A DNA stretch of 64,000 bases from positions 62,001-126,000 of the forward strand of contig MAEX01000013.1 in the NCBI GenBank assembly GCA_002013415.1, given 5' to 3'. The first letter of the stretch is position 1; the number at the start of each line of letters is the position of its first letter. The notes beneath the pieces were generated by a model. That model did no database searches, was not told the origin of the DNA, and was given only the letters and a program-made list of their open reading frames with translations. Shown here one piece after another: positions 53,126 through 62,966 of this stretch. A program made the position numbers and the translations under genes. The stretch is from Mycobacterium sp. D16Q14 (GTDB lineage Bacteria > Actinomycetota > Actinomycetes > Mycobacteriales > Mycobacteriaceae).

Positions 53126-54475
53126 TCAGCGGGCGAAGGCGTGCCCGGAGGTGTTGTTATCGTGCATCGTGTACGTCGACGCCACCTTGGCGCGTTTCTC
53201 GATCAACTCGGACAAGAGATTGTTCACCGCACTGGGATTGGGGTTGAAGGCATCCAGCCGGTGACGCACTAGGCCGATTCCGGGGAGCCGATCGAGAACC
53301 GCGGACGCGTTGGCATTGACCGTGGCTGCCCTGCTGAACAGCCAGCCCGAGAGACGATGGTTGATGCCGTCAAATGTTGTGCCCTCGAAGAATTCATCCA
53401 TCGCCGCGGGACCCATCAGCATGGAGCCAGGTCCGGCGAGCACTTCAGCGAAGAGGCGCCGGACGGGTCCGGTACGTGCGCCGGACATGCCCGTGGCCAG
53501 TGCTTCGATCAGCTCGACGCGCCAGCGTGAGGCATCTCCGGAACGGGCCAGTAGGTAGTCGAGATTGCGCATGGCGTCGATGCCCGTGCGCGGCAGCAGG
53601 TCTTCGGTGACGCCGAACATCAGCGCCCAGCGCAGTAAGTAGTGCCACACATCGTCGATTTCCCTGAGTGTGCAAGATCTTCCGAGTCGATAGTCGACGA
53701 GGAGCGCCCCGAGCATGGCCTCGATGAACCCGCACATGGACGCGTTGGAGATGGGGGCACCGTATTGGGCGAAGTTGTCTTCGCCCCAGGCGCTCCGCAG
53801 ACCCCGTCGGGCGAGCGAGTGCACCAATCGAACCCGCATGGTCAGCTTGATCTGATCGGAGCCGGGTACCAACCCGTCGCGGTCGAAGATCATGGAGAAG
53901 AACCGATTTGTCTCGGCCAGCCGTTGGGCGCTCTGATAGCGGAACCGGCCGGTGGCTCCGGTGGCAGCCGATACATCCGAGTTCATGACGGTGTCGAACA
54001 CCGCGAAGGTCGCCATGACCGCGGTGGTAGCGGTGGTCACCTGGCGAGCCCGCAGCCGGCCTCGTTCCGCCTTGGCCGGGTCCCACCACTGCGGCACGCG
54101 GTAGGCGTCCGCGAACAATGCCCGCAGTGCCTCGGGAGGATCGTCCAGGCTGTCGATGCCGTGCTCGACGGCCTGTTCGAACAGTTCCCGGGCCTGTGCG
54201 GAGCCGAGCTCCTGGAACAGCTGCACCACGGCGTCCATCGGCTCGTCGCCCTGCCACATGTGATCGTCGAACAGGCGGGTCGCCGGTGTGGGGGTTACTT
54301 CGTCCTCGACATCGAACCAGGGGTCGAACAAGTAGTGCCGGCAGTGGCGCCAGATCCAGCCGAATTCGTTCTTACCCTCGGGAATTGGACGTAGATCCAT
54401 TCCCGGGCGGAAGTAGTAGTCGTACGGGTGCGGATCGCCTGGCGGTGGTTTGTCGACCATAGTGAGGTTGGGCAT
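53126..54475 (-). CDS. MpaB/DUF2236-family oxygenase-like protein
   Basis: The 449-residue protein belongs to the DUF2236 (MpaB, latex-clearing-protein-like) family, whose characterised members bind heme b and cleave C=C bonds with O2. The core element is LTMRVRLVHSLARRGL (invariant R and H of the family) followed by GAPISNASMCGFIEAML. The N-terminus has DYYFRPGMDLRPIPEGK and WRHCRHYLFDPWF. No signal peptide is visible. The start ATG 54475 follows AGGAGG; an extension to 54529 runs into the operator. A broken paralogue lies directly upstream on the same strand. Confidence 0.82.
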   Translation of the reverse strand: MPNLTMVDKPPPGDPHPYDYYFRPGMDLRPIPEGKNEFGWIWRHCRHYLFDPWFDVEDEVTPTPATRLFDDHMWQGDEPMDAVVQLFQELGSAQARELFEQAVEHGIDSLDDPPEALRALFADAYRVPQWWDPAKAERGRLRARQVTTATTAVMATFAVFDTVMNSDVSAATGATGRFRYQSAQRLAETNRFFSMIFDRDGLVPGSDQIKLTMRVRLVHSLARRGLRSAWGEDNFAQYGAPISNASMCGFIEAMLGALLVDYRLGRSCTLREIDDVWHYLLRWALMFGVTEDLLPRTGIDAMRNLDYLLARSGDASRWRVELIEALATGMSGARTGPVRRLFAEVLAGPGSMLMGPAAMDEFFEGTTFDGINHRLSGWLFSRAATVNANASAVLDRLPGIGLVRHRLDAFNPNPSAVNNLLSELIEKRAKVASTYTMHDNNTSGHAFAR

Positions 54476-54508
54476 CCGGGCGCCTCCTGAGATGTTGACG
54501 TCGACATC

Positions 54509-54530
54509 ATTGACAACGTGCATTGTCAAT
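54509..54530. promoter_or_regulatory. operator-like inverted repeat before the intact MpaB gene
   Basis: ATTGACAA (54509-54516) and TTGTCAAT (54523-54530) are exact reverse complements around CGTGCA. On the minus strand it lies just downstream of a -10-like TAGTAT, about where transcription would start. A second, imperfect repeat, GATGTTGACGTCGACATC (54491-54508), is adjacent. Confidence 0.6.
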
Positions 54531-54573
54531 ACTAGGTCGCATGGCGAAGGCTTACAAGTGCTGACGTTGCGAC

Positions 54574-55952
54574 CTACCGCGCGAAGGCGTGCCCGGCGGT
54601 GTTGGTGTCGTGCATCGTGTACGTGGCGCTGACCCTGTTGAGCTTCTCGAGAATGCCGAACGCTGGATTGAGCACCGCGCTGGGGTTGCGGAGCAGGGTC
54701 CCGTAGACAATCCTGCGTGCCAATCGTGTGCCGGGCATTCTGTCGCGGATCGCCGCCGCTCGCGCGGTCACCGACATCGCGGCCTGCAGCGCCAAACCGG
54801 GGAGTTGTCGGGGGAGCCGTTCATAGCGTGTGCCGCGTACGAATTCGTCCATAGCCCTGGGGCCCCATGAGGACCCAGGCCGGCGCGCCAATGCCCGCCA
54901 CGAACATCAGGTCGCTGAGCAACGTGGGCAGGCGCGCTATGGGAGCGGGGCAATAACCGCCGAGGGGAGAGCCGAGAGGACCTCGACGAGTTCAACGCGC
55001 CAGCGCGAGGCATCGCCGGAGCCCGCCAGCAGGTAGTCGAGATTGCGCATGGCGTCGGTTCCGGTCTTGGGGCACAGCTCCTCGCTAATGCCGAAAAGCA
55101 GTGCCCATCGTGTCATGTAATGCCAGGCGTCATCCACCTCTTCGAGGGTGCAGGGCCGGCCGAATCGATGCTCAATGAGCATCTGCCTCAGTGATTCGGC
55201 TTCGATGAATCCGCACATCGAAGAGTTGGAGATGGGTACGCCATAGTCGGAGAAGTTCTCTGTTCCCCATGCGGCGCGAAGCCCCTTGCGGGCCAACGAA
55301 TGTACGAGGCGCAGGCGTAGCGTTATCTGTATCTGAGGCGATCCCGGTCGTATGGCGTCGCGGTCGCGCAGAGCCGCGAAAAAGCGCGTCTCAAGGAGTC
55401 GTTGTTGGCCTTGGTCCCGGAACCGGCCGGAGGCACGGGTGGTGCCGACACGTCGGAGTTCATGACGGTGTCGAAGACCCCGAACGAGGTCGTCAGAAGC
55501 ACAGTGGGTGCGCCCATCTGGTTCAGGCGAACTCTTCCCCGCTCCGCTTTGGCGGGGTCCTGCCATTCTGGAACCCGATACACGTCCTCCAGAAGTGCAC
55601 GCAGTTCGTCCGGCGGGTCATCCAGGGAATCGATACCTTCGGTGATGGCCTGTTCGAACAATGCGCGGGCCTGTGAGGAGCCCATCCGGTCGAACAAGGT
55701 CACCACGGCATCCATCAGCTCGTCGCCCTGCCACATGTGGTCACCGAACAAGCGAGTGAGCGGCGTCGGGGTGACGTCGTCTTCGACCTCGAACCAGGGG
55801 TCGAACAAGTAGTGCCGGCAGTGGCGCCGGATCCAGCCGAATTCGTTCTTGCCCTCGGGGATTGGACGTAGATCCATGTCTGGCCGGTGGTAGTAGTCGT
55901 GCGGGTGGGGATCACGCGCTGACAAGCGATCGGCGGCGGTGAGCTTGGGCAT
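54574..55952 (-). pseudogene. second MpaB/DUF2236 paralogue, at least three frameshifts
   Basis: The copy starts at ATG 55952 after AGGAGGCG (MPKLTAADRLSARDPHPHDY) and is similar to the intact neighbour throughout, but the sense changes frame at least three times: near 55441 (after FDTVMNSDVSA), near 54935 (after PSAVIAP, where one frame hits a stop) and near 54858 (MGPQ to AMDEFVRG). The last frame ends SATYTMHDTNTAGHAFAR. All the family motifs can still be found (RLRLVHSLARKGLRAAWG). Three separate indels argue for true decay of one copy of a tandem duplication. Confidence 0.88.
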
Positions 55953-55986
55953 GACGAGCGCCTCCTGTCCGGCGATGTCGACATCG

Positions 55987-56007
55987 TTGACAACATCTAT
56001 TGCCAAT
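55987..56007. promoter_or_regulatory. conserved operator-like repeat before the broken MpaB copy
   Basis: TTGACAA (55987-55993), 6 bases, TTGCCAAT (56000-56007) is the counterpart of the perfect repeat before the intact gene, with one mismatch. GATGTCGACATC (55974-55985) is also conserved. In both copies the order is repeat, GATGT palindrome, AGGAGGCG, ATG. The common peptide VVNDVD could also mean that part of this region is translated. Confidence 0.5.
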
Positions 56008-56057
56008 ATTTAGGGCCTGGTCAGATCCCGCACAAGATGTCGCGTAGGTGGAGGATG

Positions 56058-56867
56058 ATGAGCGCCATGAACGTGGTCGCACGCTTTCTGAAAATCCTGG
56101 CCTTCTCACTGCTCTGCGGGATCGTCGGGCCGATATTCATCGTGATGTACTACGTGATCGACGAACCCGCGACGACTTGGATGCTGTACAGCGGCGTTGG
56201 GGTCACTATCGGGATCGTGGTGTTGGCATTCGTGTTGACATTGCTATTCGCCAGGACTGATGAGGCGCGCAAGCTGTTGGAGGCCAACGGCATTCTGGCG
56301 CTTGCCGACGTGGTGGCGGCCAACGAGACCGGGATGAGCGTCAATGATCAGCCGGTGATCAAGCTGACGCTGCAGATACACGGAGACGGGATCAGTCCGT
56401 TCCGTGCGGAGACGAGGACGCGGGTGTCGGTACTGCAGGTGTCGGCTCTCTCGCGCGGCAAGCTCGTCGTGCTCGTCGCGCCAGGCACTGAGCAGTTTCA
56501 GATCGACTGGCAGCGTAGTGCTTTGCTCAACGGTCAGGTGCCGGCCAAGTTCACCAGCTCGTTGCAAGGTCGCGAGTATGACCTCACTGGGCAGGCCGGC
56601 CCGCTCTTCGAGATCATGAAGGTTCTCAAGGCCAATGGCATAGGCACCGACGGCGTGGTGGATATCCGCTCCAATCCAGTTGTCCGCCAACAGATCGATG
56701 CAATCCTGCGCAAGACGGAGGGGGCCGAGCGGGCACCCTCTGCCGCCCCTGCGCCTACGGGCTCGGTGGCCGAGCGACTTGCCGAGCTCGATCGGTTGAA
56801 GCTCGCATCACTGGTATCGGAGGCGGAGTACAACACCAAACGTGCGGAGATCCTCGGCGACCTATAG
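56058..56867 (+). CDS. membrane protein with C-terminal SHOCT domain
   Basis: The 269-residue protein has two transmembrane segments (about 10-34 and 42-67) and a cytoplasmic part with two beta-rich regions. The C-terminal helical hairpin VAERLAELDRLKLASLVSEA ending in AEILGDL is a SHOCT domain, a short oligomerisation/binding element. The start is uncertain: ATG 56055, 56058 and 56067 all follow GGTGGAGG. It is divergent from the broken MpaB copy. Function unknown. Confidence 0.75.
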   Translation: MSAMNVVARFLKILAFSLLCGIVGPIFIVMYYVIDEPATTWMLYSGVGVTIGIVVLAFVLTLLFARTDEARKLLEANGILALADVVAANETGMSVNDQPVIKLTLQIHGDGISPFRAETRTRVSVLQVSALSRGKLVVLVAPGTEQFQIDWQRSALLNGQVPAKFTSSLQGREYDLTGQAGPLFEIMKVLKANGIGTDGVVDIRSNPVVRQQIDAILRKTEGAERAPSAAPAPTGSVAERLAELDRLKLASLVSEAEYNTKRAEILGDL

Positions 56868-56931
56868 GCCCGCTTCTTTCGTGCCCGCTGAGCGGTCCTC
56901 AATCTGGAACACGTTCTAGAACGGCTGCTAG

Positions 56932-58670
<1,739 letters not shown>

Positions 58671-58719
58671 ATCTGACGCTCTTCCCGCAAGCTGAGGGTA
58701 CGACCCACTCGTGGGGGCC

Positions 58720-60195
58720 TCATCGCACCGGCTCCTCAATCAATTCGGCTGGGTCGCTTGGTGAGTTGTTCAGCGCGCTGTGGTGTCGGCCCCACAGCAG
58801 GTAGAAGGCCAGCACCACGACAACCCAGGATCCGAACGCGATCCAGGTGATCCAGGGCAGGCTGAACAGAATGTAGCCGCAGGCGATGACGGACAGGACG
58901 GGTGTGACCGGGTAGCCGGGAACACGGAAGGCGCGCGGCAGATCGGGTTCCCGCACCCGCAGAATGATGACGCCAATCGAAACCACGATGAACGCCGTGA
59001 GTGTGCCGATCGACACCATGTTCGCGAGGCTGTTCAAGGGGACGAAGGCGGCCATGAGGCCCACGACGATCGCGACGATGATCGTGTTGTTCACCGGCGT
59101 GAGCGTGCGGGGGTTGACCTGTGCGAAGACCGAGGGCAGCAGGCCGTCGCGGCCGATGGCGAACAGAATGCGGGTCTGACCGTACATCGACACCAGTGTG
59201 ATCGAGAAGATCGAAATAACCGCGCCCAGCGCGAGGAAGGTACTGGCAGAGGTGCTTCCGGTGACCTTATCCAGAATCAGGGCCAGGCCCGCCGACTGTC
59301 CCTCGAACTCCTTCCACGGCTGCGCGCCCAACGCGGCAAGGGCAACCACGAGGTAAAAGGCGGTGACGATCAGGAGTGCGGCGATGAGCGCGCGTGGCAT
59401 GGTCCGCTGCGGGTCCTTCACTTCCTCGCCCGCGGTGGACACGGTGTCCAAACCGACATAGGTGAAGAAGATCGTCCCCGCCGCGGCGCCGATGCCACTG
59501 ACGCCGAACGGCGCGAAGTCGGCGAAGTTGCCCGCCTGAAACGCGGTGAACGCGATGATCGCGAACACCGTCAGCACGGCAAGTTTGAGCAGCACCATGA
59601 CCGTGTTCACCAGTGCCGACTCACTCGTCCCGCGGATGAGAAGGATTGCGCACATGACGATGAGGACCACCGCGGGCAGGTTGAGCCAGGCGTGCGGCAT
59701 CCCCGGATCGGCGTTATCCCACGGGGCGGCGCTGATCGCGTGGGGCAGATGTGTTCCGAAGATGTTGACCAAAAGCTTGTCGAGATACTGGCTCCAGCCC
59801 ACCGCTACCGCGGCCGCTGACACGCCGTACTCCAGCAGCAGGCAGGCGGCCACCACCATCGCGGCCAGCTCGCCCAAGGTGGTGTACGCGTAGGAGAACG
59901 AGGAGCCCGATACCGGTACCGCGGAGGCCAACTCGGCGTAACAGAGCGCGGCAAGCCCCGCGGCGAGACCGGAGACCAGGAACGAGACCATCACCGCGGG
60001 GCCCGCCTTGGGCACGGATTCGGCCAAGATGAAGAAGATGCCGGTGCCCACCGTGGCGCCGACGCCGATCATGGTCAGTTGGAATGTTCCCATCGACTGC
60101 CTCAGATGCCCGCCGGCGCCGTGCGCGGTGGGCGCCCCGGACGTGGGACGGCGGCGCAGCAGCTGCTGGGCAAGACTGGGTGACGAGGGTGCCAT
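58720..60195 (-). CDS. rocE: amino acid permease, APC family (RocE/Rv2320c-like)
   Basis: The 491-residue permease has about 12 transmembrane segments, with the cationic amino-acid transporter motif TMIGVGATVGTGIFFILAES and AGEEVKDPQRTMPRALI. It starts ATG 60195 after GGAGGCAC. The rocD gene ends 25 bases upstream, and the operon encodes arginine-ornithine catabolism, so arginine and/or ornithine is the expected substrate. Mtb Rv2320c is the syntenic counterpart. Confidence 0.88.
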   Translation of the reverse strand: MAPSSPSLAQQLLRRRPTSGAPTAHGAGGHLRQSMGTFQLTMIGVGATVGTGIFFILAESVPKAGPAVMVSFLVSGLAAGLAALCYAELASAVPVSGSSFSYAYTTLGELAAMVVAACLLLEYGVSAAAVAVGWSQYLDKLLVNIFGTHLPHAISAAPWDNADPGMPHAWLNLPAVVLIVMCAILLIRGTSESALVNTVMVLLKLAVLTVFAIIAFTAFQAGNFADFAPFGVSGIGAAAGTIFFTYVGLDTVSTAGEEVKDPQRTMPRALIAALLIVTAFYLVVALAALGAQPWKEFEGQSAGLALILDKVTGSTSASTFLALGAVISIFSITLVSMYGQTRILFAIGRDGLLPSVFAQVNPRTLTPVNNTIIVAIVVGLMAAFVPLNSLANMVSIGTLTAFIVVSIGVIILRVREPDLPRAFRVPGYPVTPVLSVIACGYILFSLPWITWIAFGSWVVVVLAFYLLWGRHHSALNNSPSDPAELIEEPVR

Positions 60196-60220
60196 AGTGC
60201 CTCCTGTGACCAGGCGAAAT

Positions 60221-61468
60221 CTATCGGCTATTGGCCAGCGCATCGGCGAACTGGTCTATCGCCCAATCGATTTCGTCCTCGGTGATGACAAGGGGTGGTG
60301 CAAACCGGAGAGTCGCGCCATGCGTGTCCTTCACTAAGACGCCACACTCTGCCATGCGCAGACTGATTTGTCTTCCGGTTGCCACATTCGGATCGATGTC
60401 GACCCCGGCCCACAGCCCGAGCGAACGCACCTCGGTGACGCCATGGCCGATCAGGGCGTCGAGGCGCCTTCGCAGGTGCCCGCCCAGAACGGCTGCGCGG
60501 CGCTGGAACTCACCGCGCTCCAGGATTGCCACGACGGTAGATCCGATGGCCGCGGCCAAGGGATTGCCGCCGAAGGTGGAACCGTGCTCGCCCGGATGCA
60601 GCACGCCGAGCACATCGGTATCGGCGACCACGGCCGAGACCGGGACCACGCCGCCGCCGAGTGCCTTGCCCAGCAGGTACACATCCGGGACCACGTTCCA
60701 GTGGTCGCATGCAAACATCCTGCCGGTGCGCGCGAGCCCTGCCTGGATCTCGTCGGCGATGAACAGAACATTGTTCTCGGTGCACATTGCGCGGACCGCG
60801 GGGAGGTAATCGTCGGGCGGGATGACGATGCCGGCTTCACCCTGAATGGGCTCGAGCAGGACTGCGACGGTGTTGGCGTCGCTTGCCCGTTCCAGGGCGT
60901 CGATATCGCCGAACGGGACCACGCGGAAACCGGGAGTGAACGGGCCGAACCCGCCGCGCGCCGTCTCGTCGGAGGAGAAGCTCACGATGCTGATGGTTCG
61001 ACCGTGGAAATTGTTGTGTGCCACCACGATATTGGCTTGTCCCGCGGGCACTCCCTTGACATCGGTGCCCCACTTGCGTGCGACCTTGATGCCACTCTCC
61101 ACAGCCTCGGCCCCGGTGTTCATCGGTAGCACCATGCCCTTGCCGCAGAGGCGGGCGAGATCTCGGCAGAACCTGCCGAGACGATCGGAATGAAACGCCC
61201 GGCTGACCAGGGTCACCGTGTCGAGCTGTGCGTGCGCGGCCGCGAGGATCTCGGGGTTCCCGTGGCCGAAGTTCACCGCCGAGTAGGCGGCCAGGCAATC
61301 CAGATACCGCTTGCCGTCCACATCCTCGATCCAGGCGCCCTCGGCGCGGTGAGCGACGACCGGTAACGGCGCATAGTTGTGCGCGCCGTACTGTTCGGCC
61401 AACTCGATGTATTCAGAACTCTTGTAGGAATCGGGTGACATGCCGGGAGCCTGTTCCGTGGTGGTCAC
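60221..61468 (-). CDS. rocD: ornithine aminotransferase
   Basis: This PLP enzyme converts ornithine plus 2-oxoglutarate to glutamate semialdehyde plus glutamate. The protein has 415 residues with GAEAVESGIKVARKWG, NNFHGRT, D239 in FIADEIQAGLARTG and the PLP lysine K268 in LLGKALGGG. It starts at GTG 61468, overlapping the stop of the upstream hydrolase gene (GTGA), with CTGGAG before it. In M. tuberculosis the gene is split into rocD1 and rocD2; here it is one intact reading frame. Confidence 0.93.
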   Translation of the reverse strand: MTTTEQAPGMSPDSYKSSEYIELAEQYGAHNYAPLPVVAHRAEGAWIEDVDGKRYLDCLAAYSAVNFGHGNPEILAAAHAQLDTVTLVSRAFHSDRLGRFCRDLARLCGKGMVLPMNTGAEAVESGIKVARKWGTDVKGVPAGQANIVVAHNNFHGRTISIVSFSSDETARGGFGPFTPGFRVVPFGDIDALERASDANTVAVLLEPIQGEAGIVIPPDDYLPAVRAMCTENNVLFIADEIQAGLARTGRMFACDHWNVVPDVYLLGKALGGGVVPVSAVVADTDVLGVLHPGEHGSTFGGNPLAAAIGSTVVAILERGEFQRRAAVLGGHLRRRLDALIGHGVTEVRSLGLWAGVDIDPNVATGRQISLRMAECGVLVKDTHGATLRFAPPLVITEDEIDWAIDQFADALANSR

Positions 61469-62322
61469 GAGTGCAGCTCCAGTGTGCAGCATTTCACCGA
61501 TCCGCCACCCTTGAGTAGTTCGGAAAGGTCGATGCCGACCGGTTCGAACCCAGCGGCACGGAGCTGTTCGGCGAATCCGGTAGCCGCGGCGGGCAGCATG
61601 ACGTGGCGACCGTCGGAGACGGCGTTCATTCCGAGGGCGGAGGCATCCTCCGAGCTGGCGATGATCGCATTGGGGTACAGGAACCGCAGCCTGGCTTGTG
61701 AGGCCTCACTGAACGCCTGCGGGTAGTACGCCACGGTCTGCGGATCCAGCACGGCCAGCGCCGTATCCAGGTGATAGAAGCGCGGGTCGACGAGCTCCAG
61801 TGTGACGACAGGAATCTCGAGCATCCGTGCCACCTCGACGTGCGATCTGACATCGGTGCGAAATCCCGTGCCCGCCAGCATGGTCTCGCCCGCCAGTAGA
61901 AAGTCGCCCTGCCCCTCGTTGGTGTAGCGCGAGTGCATGGGGTGCAGTCCACGCACTCGCATCCATTCGGCATGTGGGGCAGATTCACCCACGCGCTCCG
62001 CGTGCGTGAATCGCGCGACAACAGCCTTGCCCCGCAACACGATTCCACCGTTAGCCGCGTAGACCATGTCCGGTAGACCGGCCACCGGGGGCAGGATGTC
62101 CACCGTATGCCCGAGACGTTCGTAGGTGGCGCGCAACGCATCCCACTGCGCGACCGCGAGCGTCGGGTCGACGGGATTCGATATGTCCATCCAGGGATTG
62201 ATCGCGTATTCGACGGTGTAATACGTCGGCGGCACCATCACGTAGTGACGTGTCGTCGGTGTTCTGTCTGAATACTGGATAGGGGAGCCGGCCGGGTGTC
62301 CACCCTCGTGCACAACGGTCAT
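61465..62322 (-). CDS. guanidino hydrolase, DDAH/arginine-deiminase superfamily (Rv2323c-like)
   Basis: The 285-residue protein has the amidinotransferase-fold catalytic set: D85 in GLPDMVYAANGG, RFTHAERVGE, H184 in FYHLDTAL and the catalytic Cys at 278/279 in SVKCCTLEL. It should hydrolyse arginine or a methylated or related guanidine, giving citrulline or ornithine. With rocD and rocE beside it, the pathway runs arginine to ornithine to glutamate. The start is ATG 62322. It is the first gene of the operon and divergent from the AsnC gene. Confidence 0.85.
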   Translation of the reverse strand: MTVVHEGGHPAGSPIQYSDRTPTTRHYVMVPPTYYTVEYAINPWMDISNPVDPTLAVAQWDALRATYERLGHTVDILPPVAGLPDMVYAANGGIVLRGKAVVARFTHAERVGESAPHAEWMRVRGLHPMHSRYTNEGQGDFLLAGETMLAGTGFRTDVRSHVEVARMLEIPVVTLELVDPRFYHLDTALAVLDPQTVAYYPQAFSEASQARLRFLYPNAIIASSEDASALGMNAVSDGRHVMLPAAATGFAEQLRAAGFEPVGIDLSELLKGGGSVKCCTLELHS

Positions 62323-62457
62323 GTGGTGAGCGTACGAGAGGTATTTACTGCAATCAATCTTCATACGTTGTCTGGTGGAGTGCGATCCATTGCGTCTAGG
62401 TGGTCAATTTGGCATTCTGTTGCAGGAATGGCTGGGATCGCCGGAGGAGGATCGCGA

Positions 62458-62910
62458 ATGGCCGAGCTCGATGCCACCGATGAGCGGATCGTGACGCTGT
62501 TGATGCGTAATGCTCGAGCGACGTTCGCCGAGATCGGCGAGGAGGTGAACCTGTCGGCACCCGCCGTCAAGCGTCGTGTCGATCGCCTGGTCGCGACGGG
62601 GGTGATCAAGGGCTTCACCACCGTGGTGGATCGCGCTGCCGTCGGATGGAACACCGAGGCCTACGTTCAGGTCTACTGCCAGGGCACCATCACCCCGGAA
62701 GCCCTGCGGCGGGCGTGGATCGATATTCCCGAGGTGGTGAGCGCCGCGACGGTGACCGGCACCTCCGACGCTATGTTGCGCGTGCTGGCTCGCGATATTC
62801 AGCACCTCGAGCGCGCGCTGGAACGGATCCGTGCCAGTGGGGACATCGACCGCACCGAGAGCATTGTGGTGCTCTCCAACCTGGTGGACCGAGCGCAGGT
62901 CCAGGGGTAG
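62458..62910 (+). CDS. Lrp/AsnC-family regulator (Rv2324-like)
   Basis: The 150-residue protein has the N-terminal helix-turn-helix (LDATDERIVTLLMRNARATF, then NLSAPAVKRRVDRL) and the RAM ligand-binding domain (TVTGTSDAMLRVLARDI). The start ATG 62458 follows GGAGGAGG; frames further upstream extend into the shared promoter. It is divergent from the rocDE operon and most likely activates it in response to arginine or ornithine. A CATTC/GAATG repeat (62413-62430) could be an Lrp site. Confidence 0.9.
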   Translation: MAELDATDERIVTLLMRNARATFAEIGEEVNLSAPAVKRRVDRLVATGVIKGFTTVVDRAAVGWNTEAYVQVYCQGTITPEALRRAWIDIPEVVSAATVTGTSDAMLRVLARDIQHLERALERIRASGDIDRTESIVVLSNLVDRAQVQG

Positions 62911-62966
62911 GAGGCTCGGGCGATAGGCCTGACACCGCGCATGTCCAGTCGTGTATGAAGTAGACC

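Noticed and set aside
54574..55952. Programmed frameshifting as the cause of the split MpaB copy
   Set aside because: Three separate frame changes without slippery sequences, beside an intact paralogue, fit decay better.
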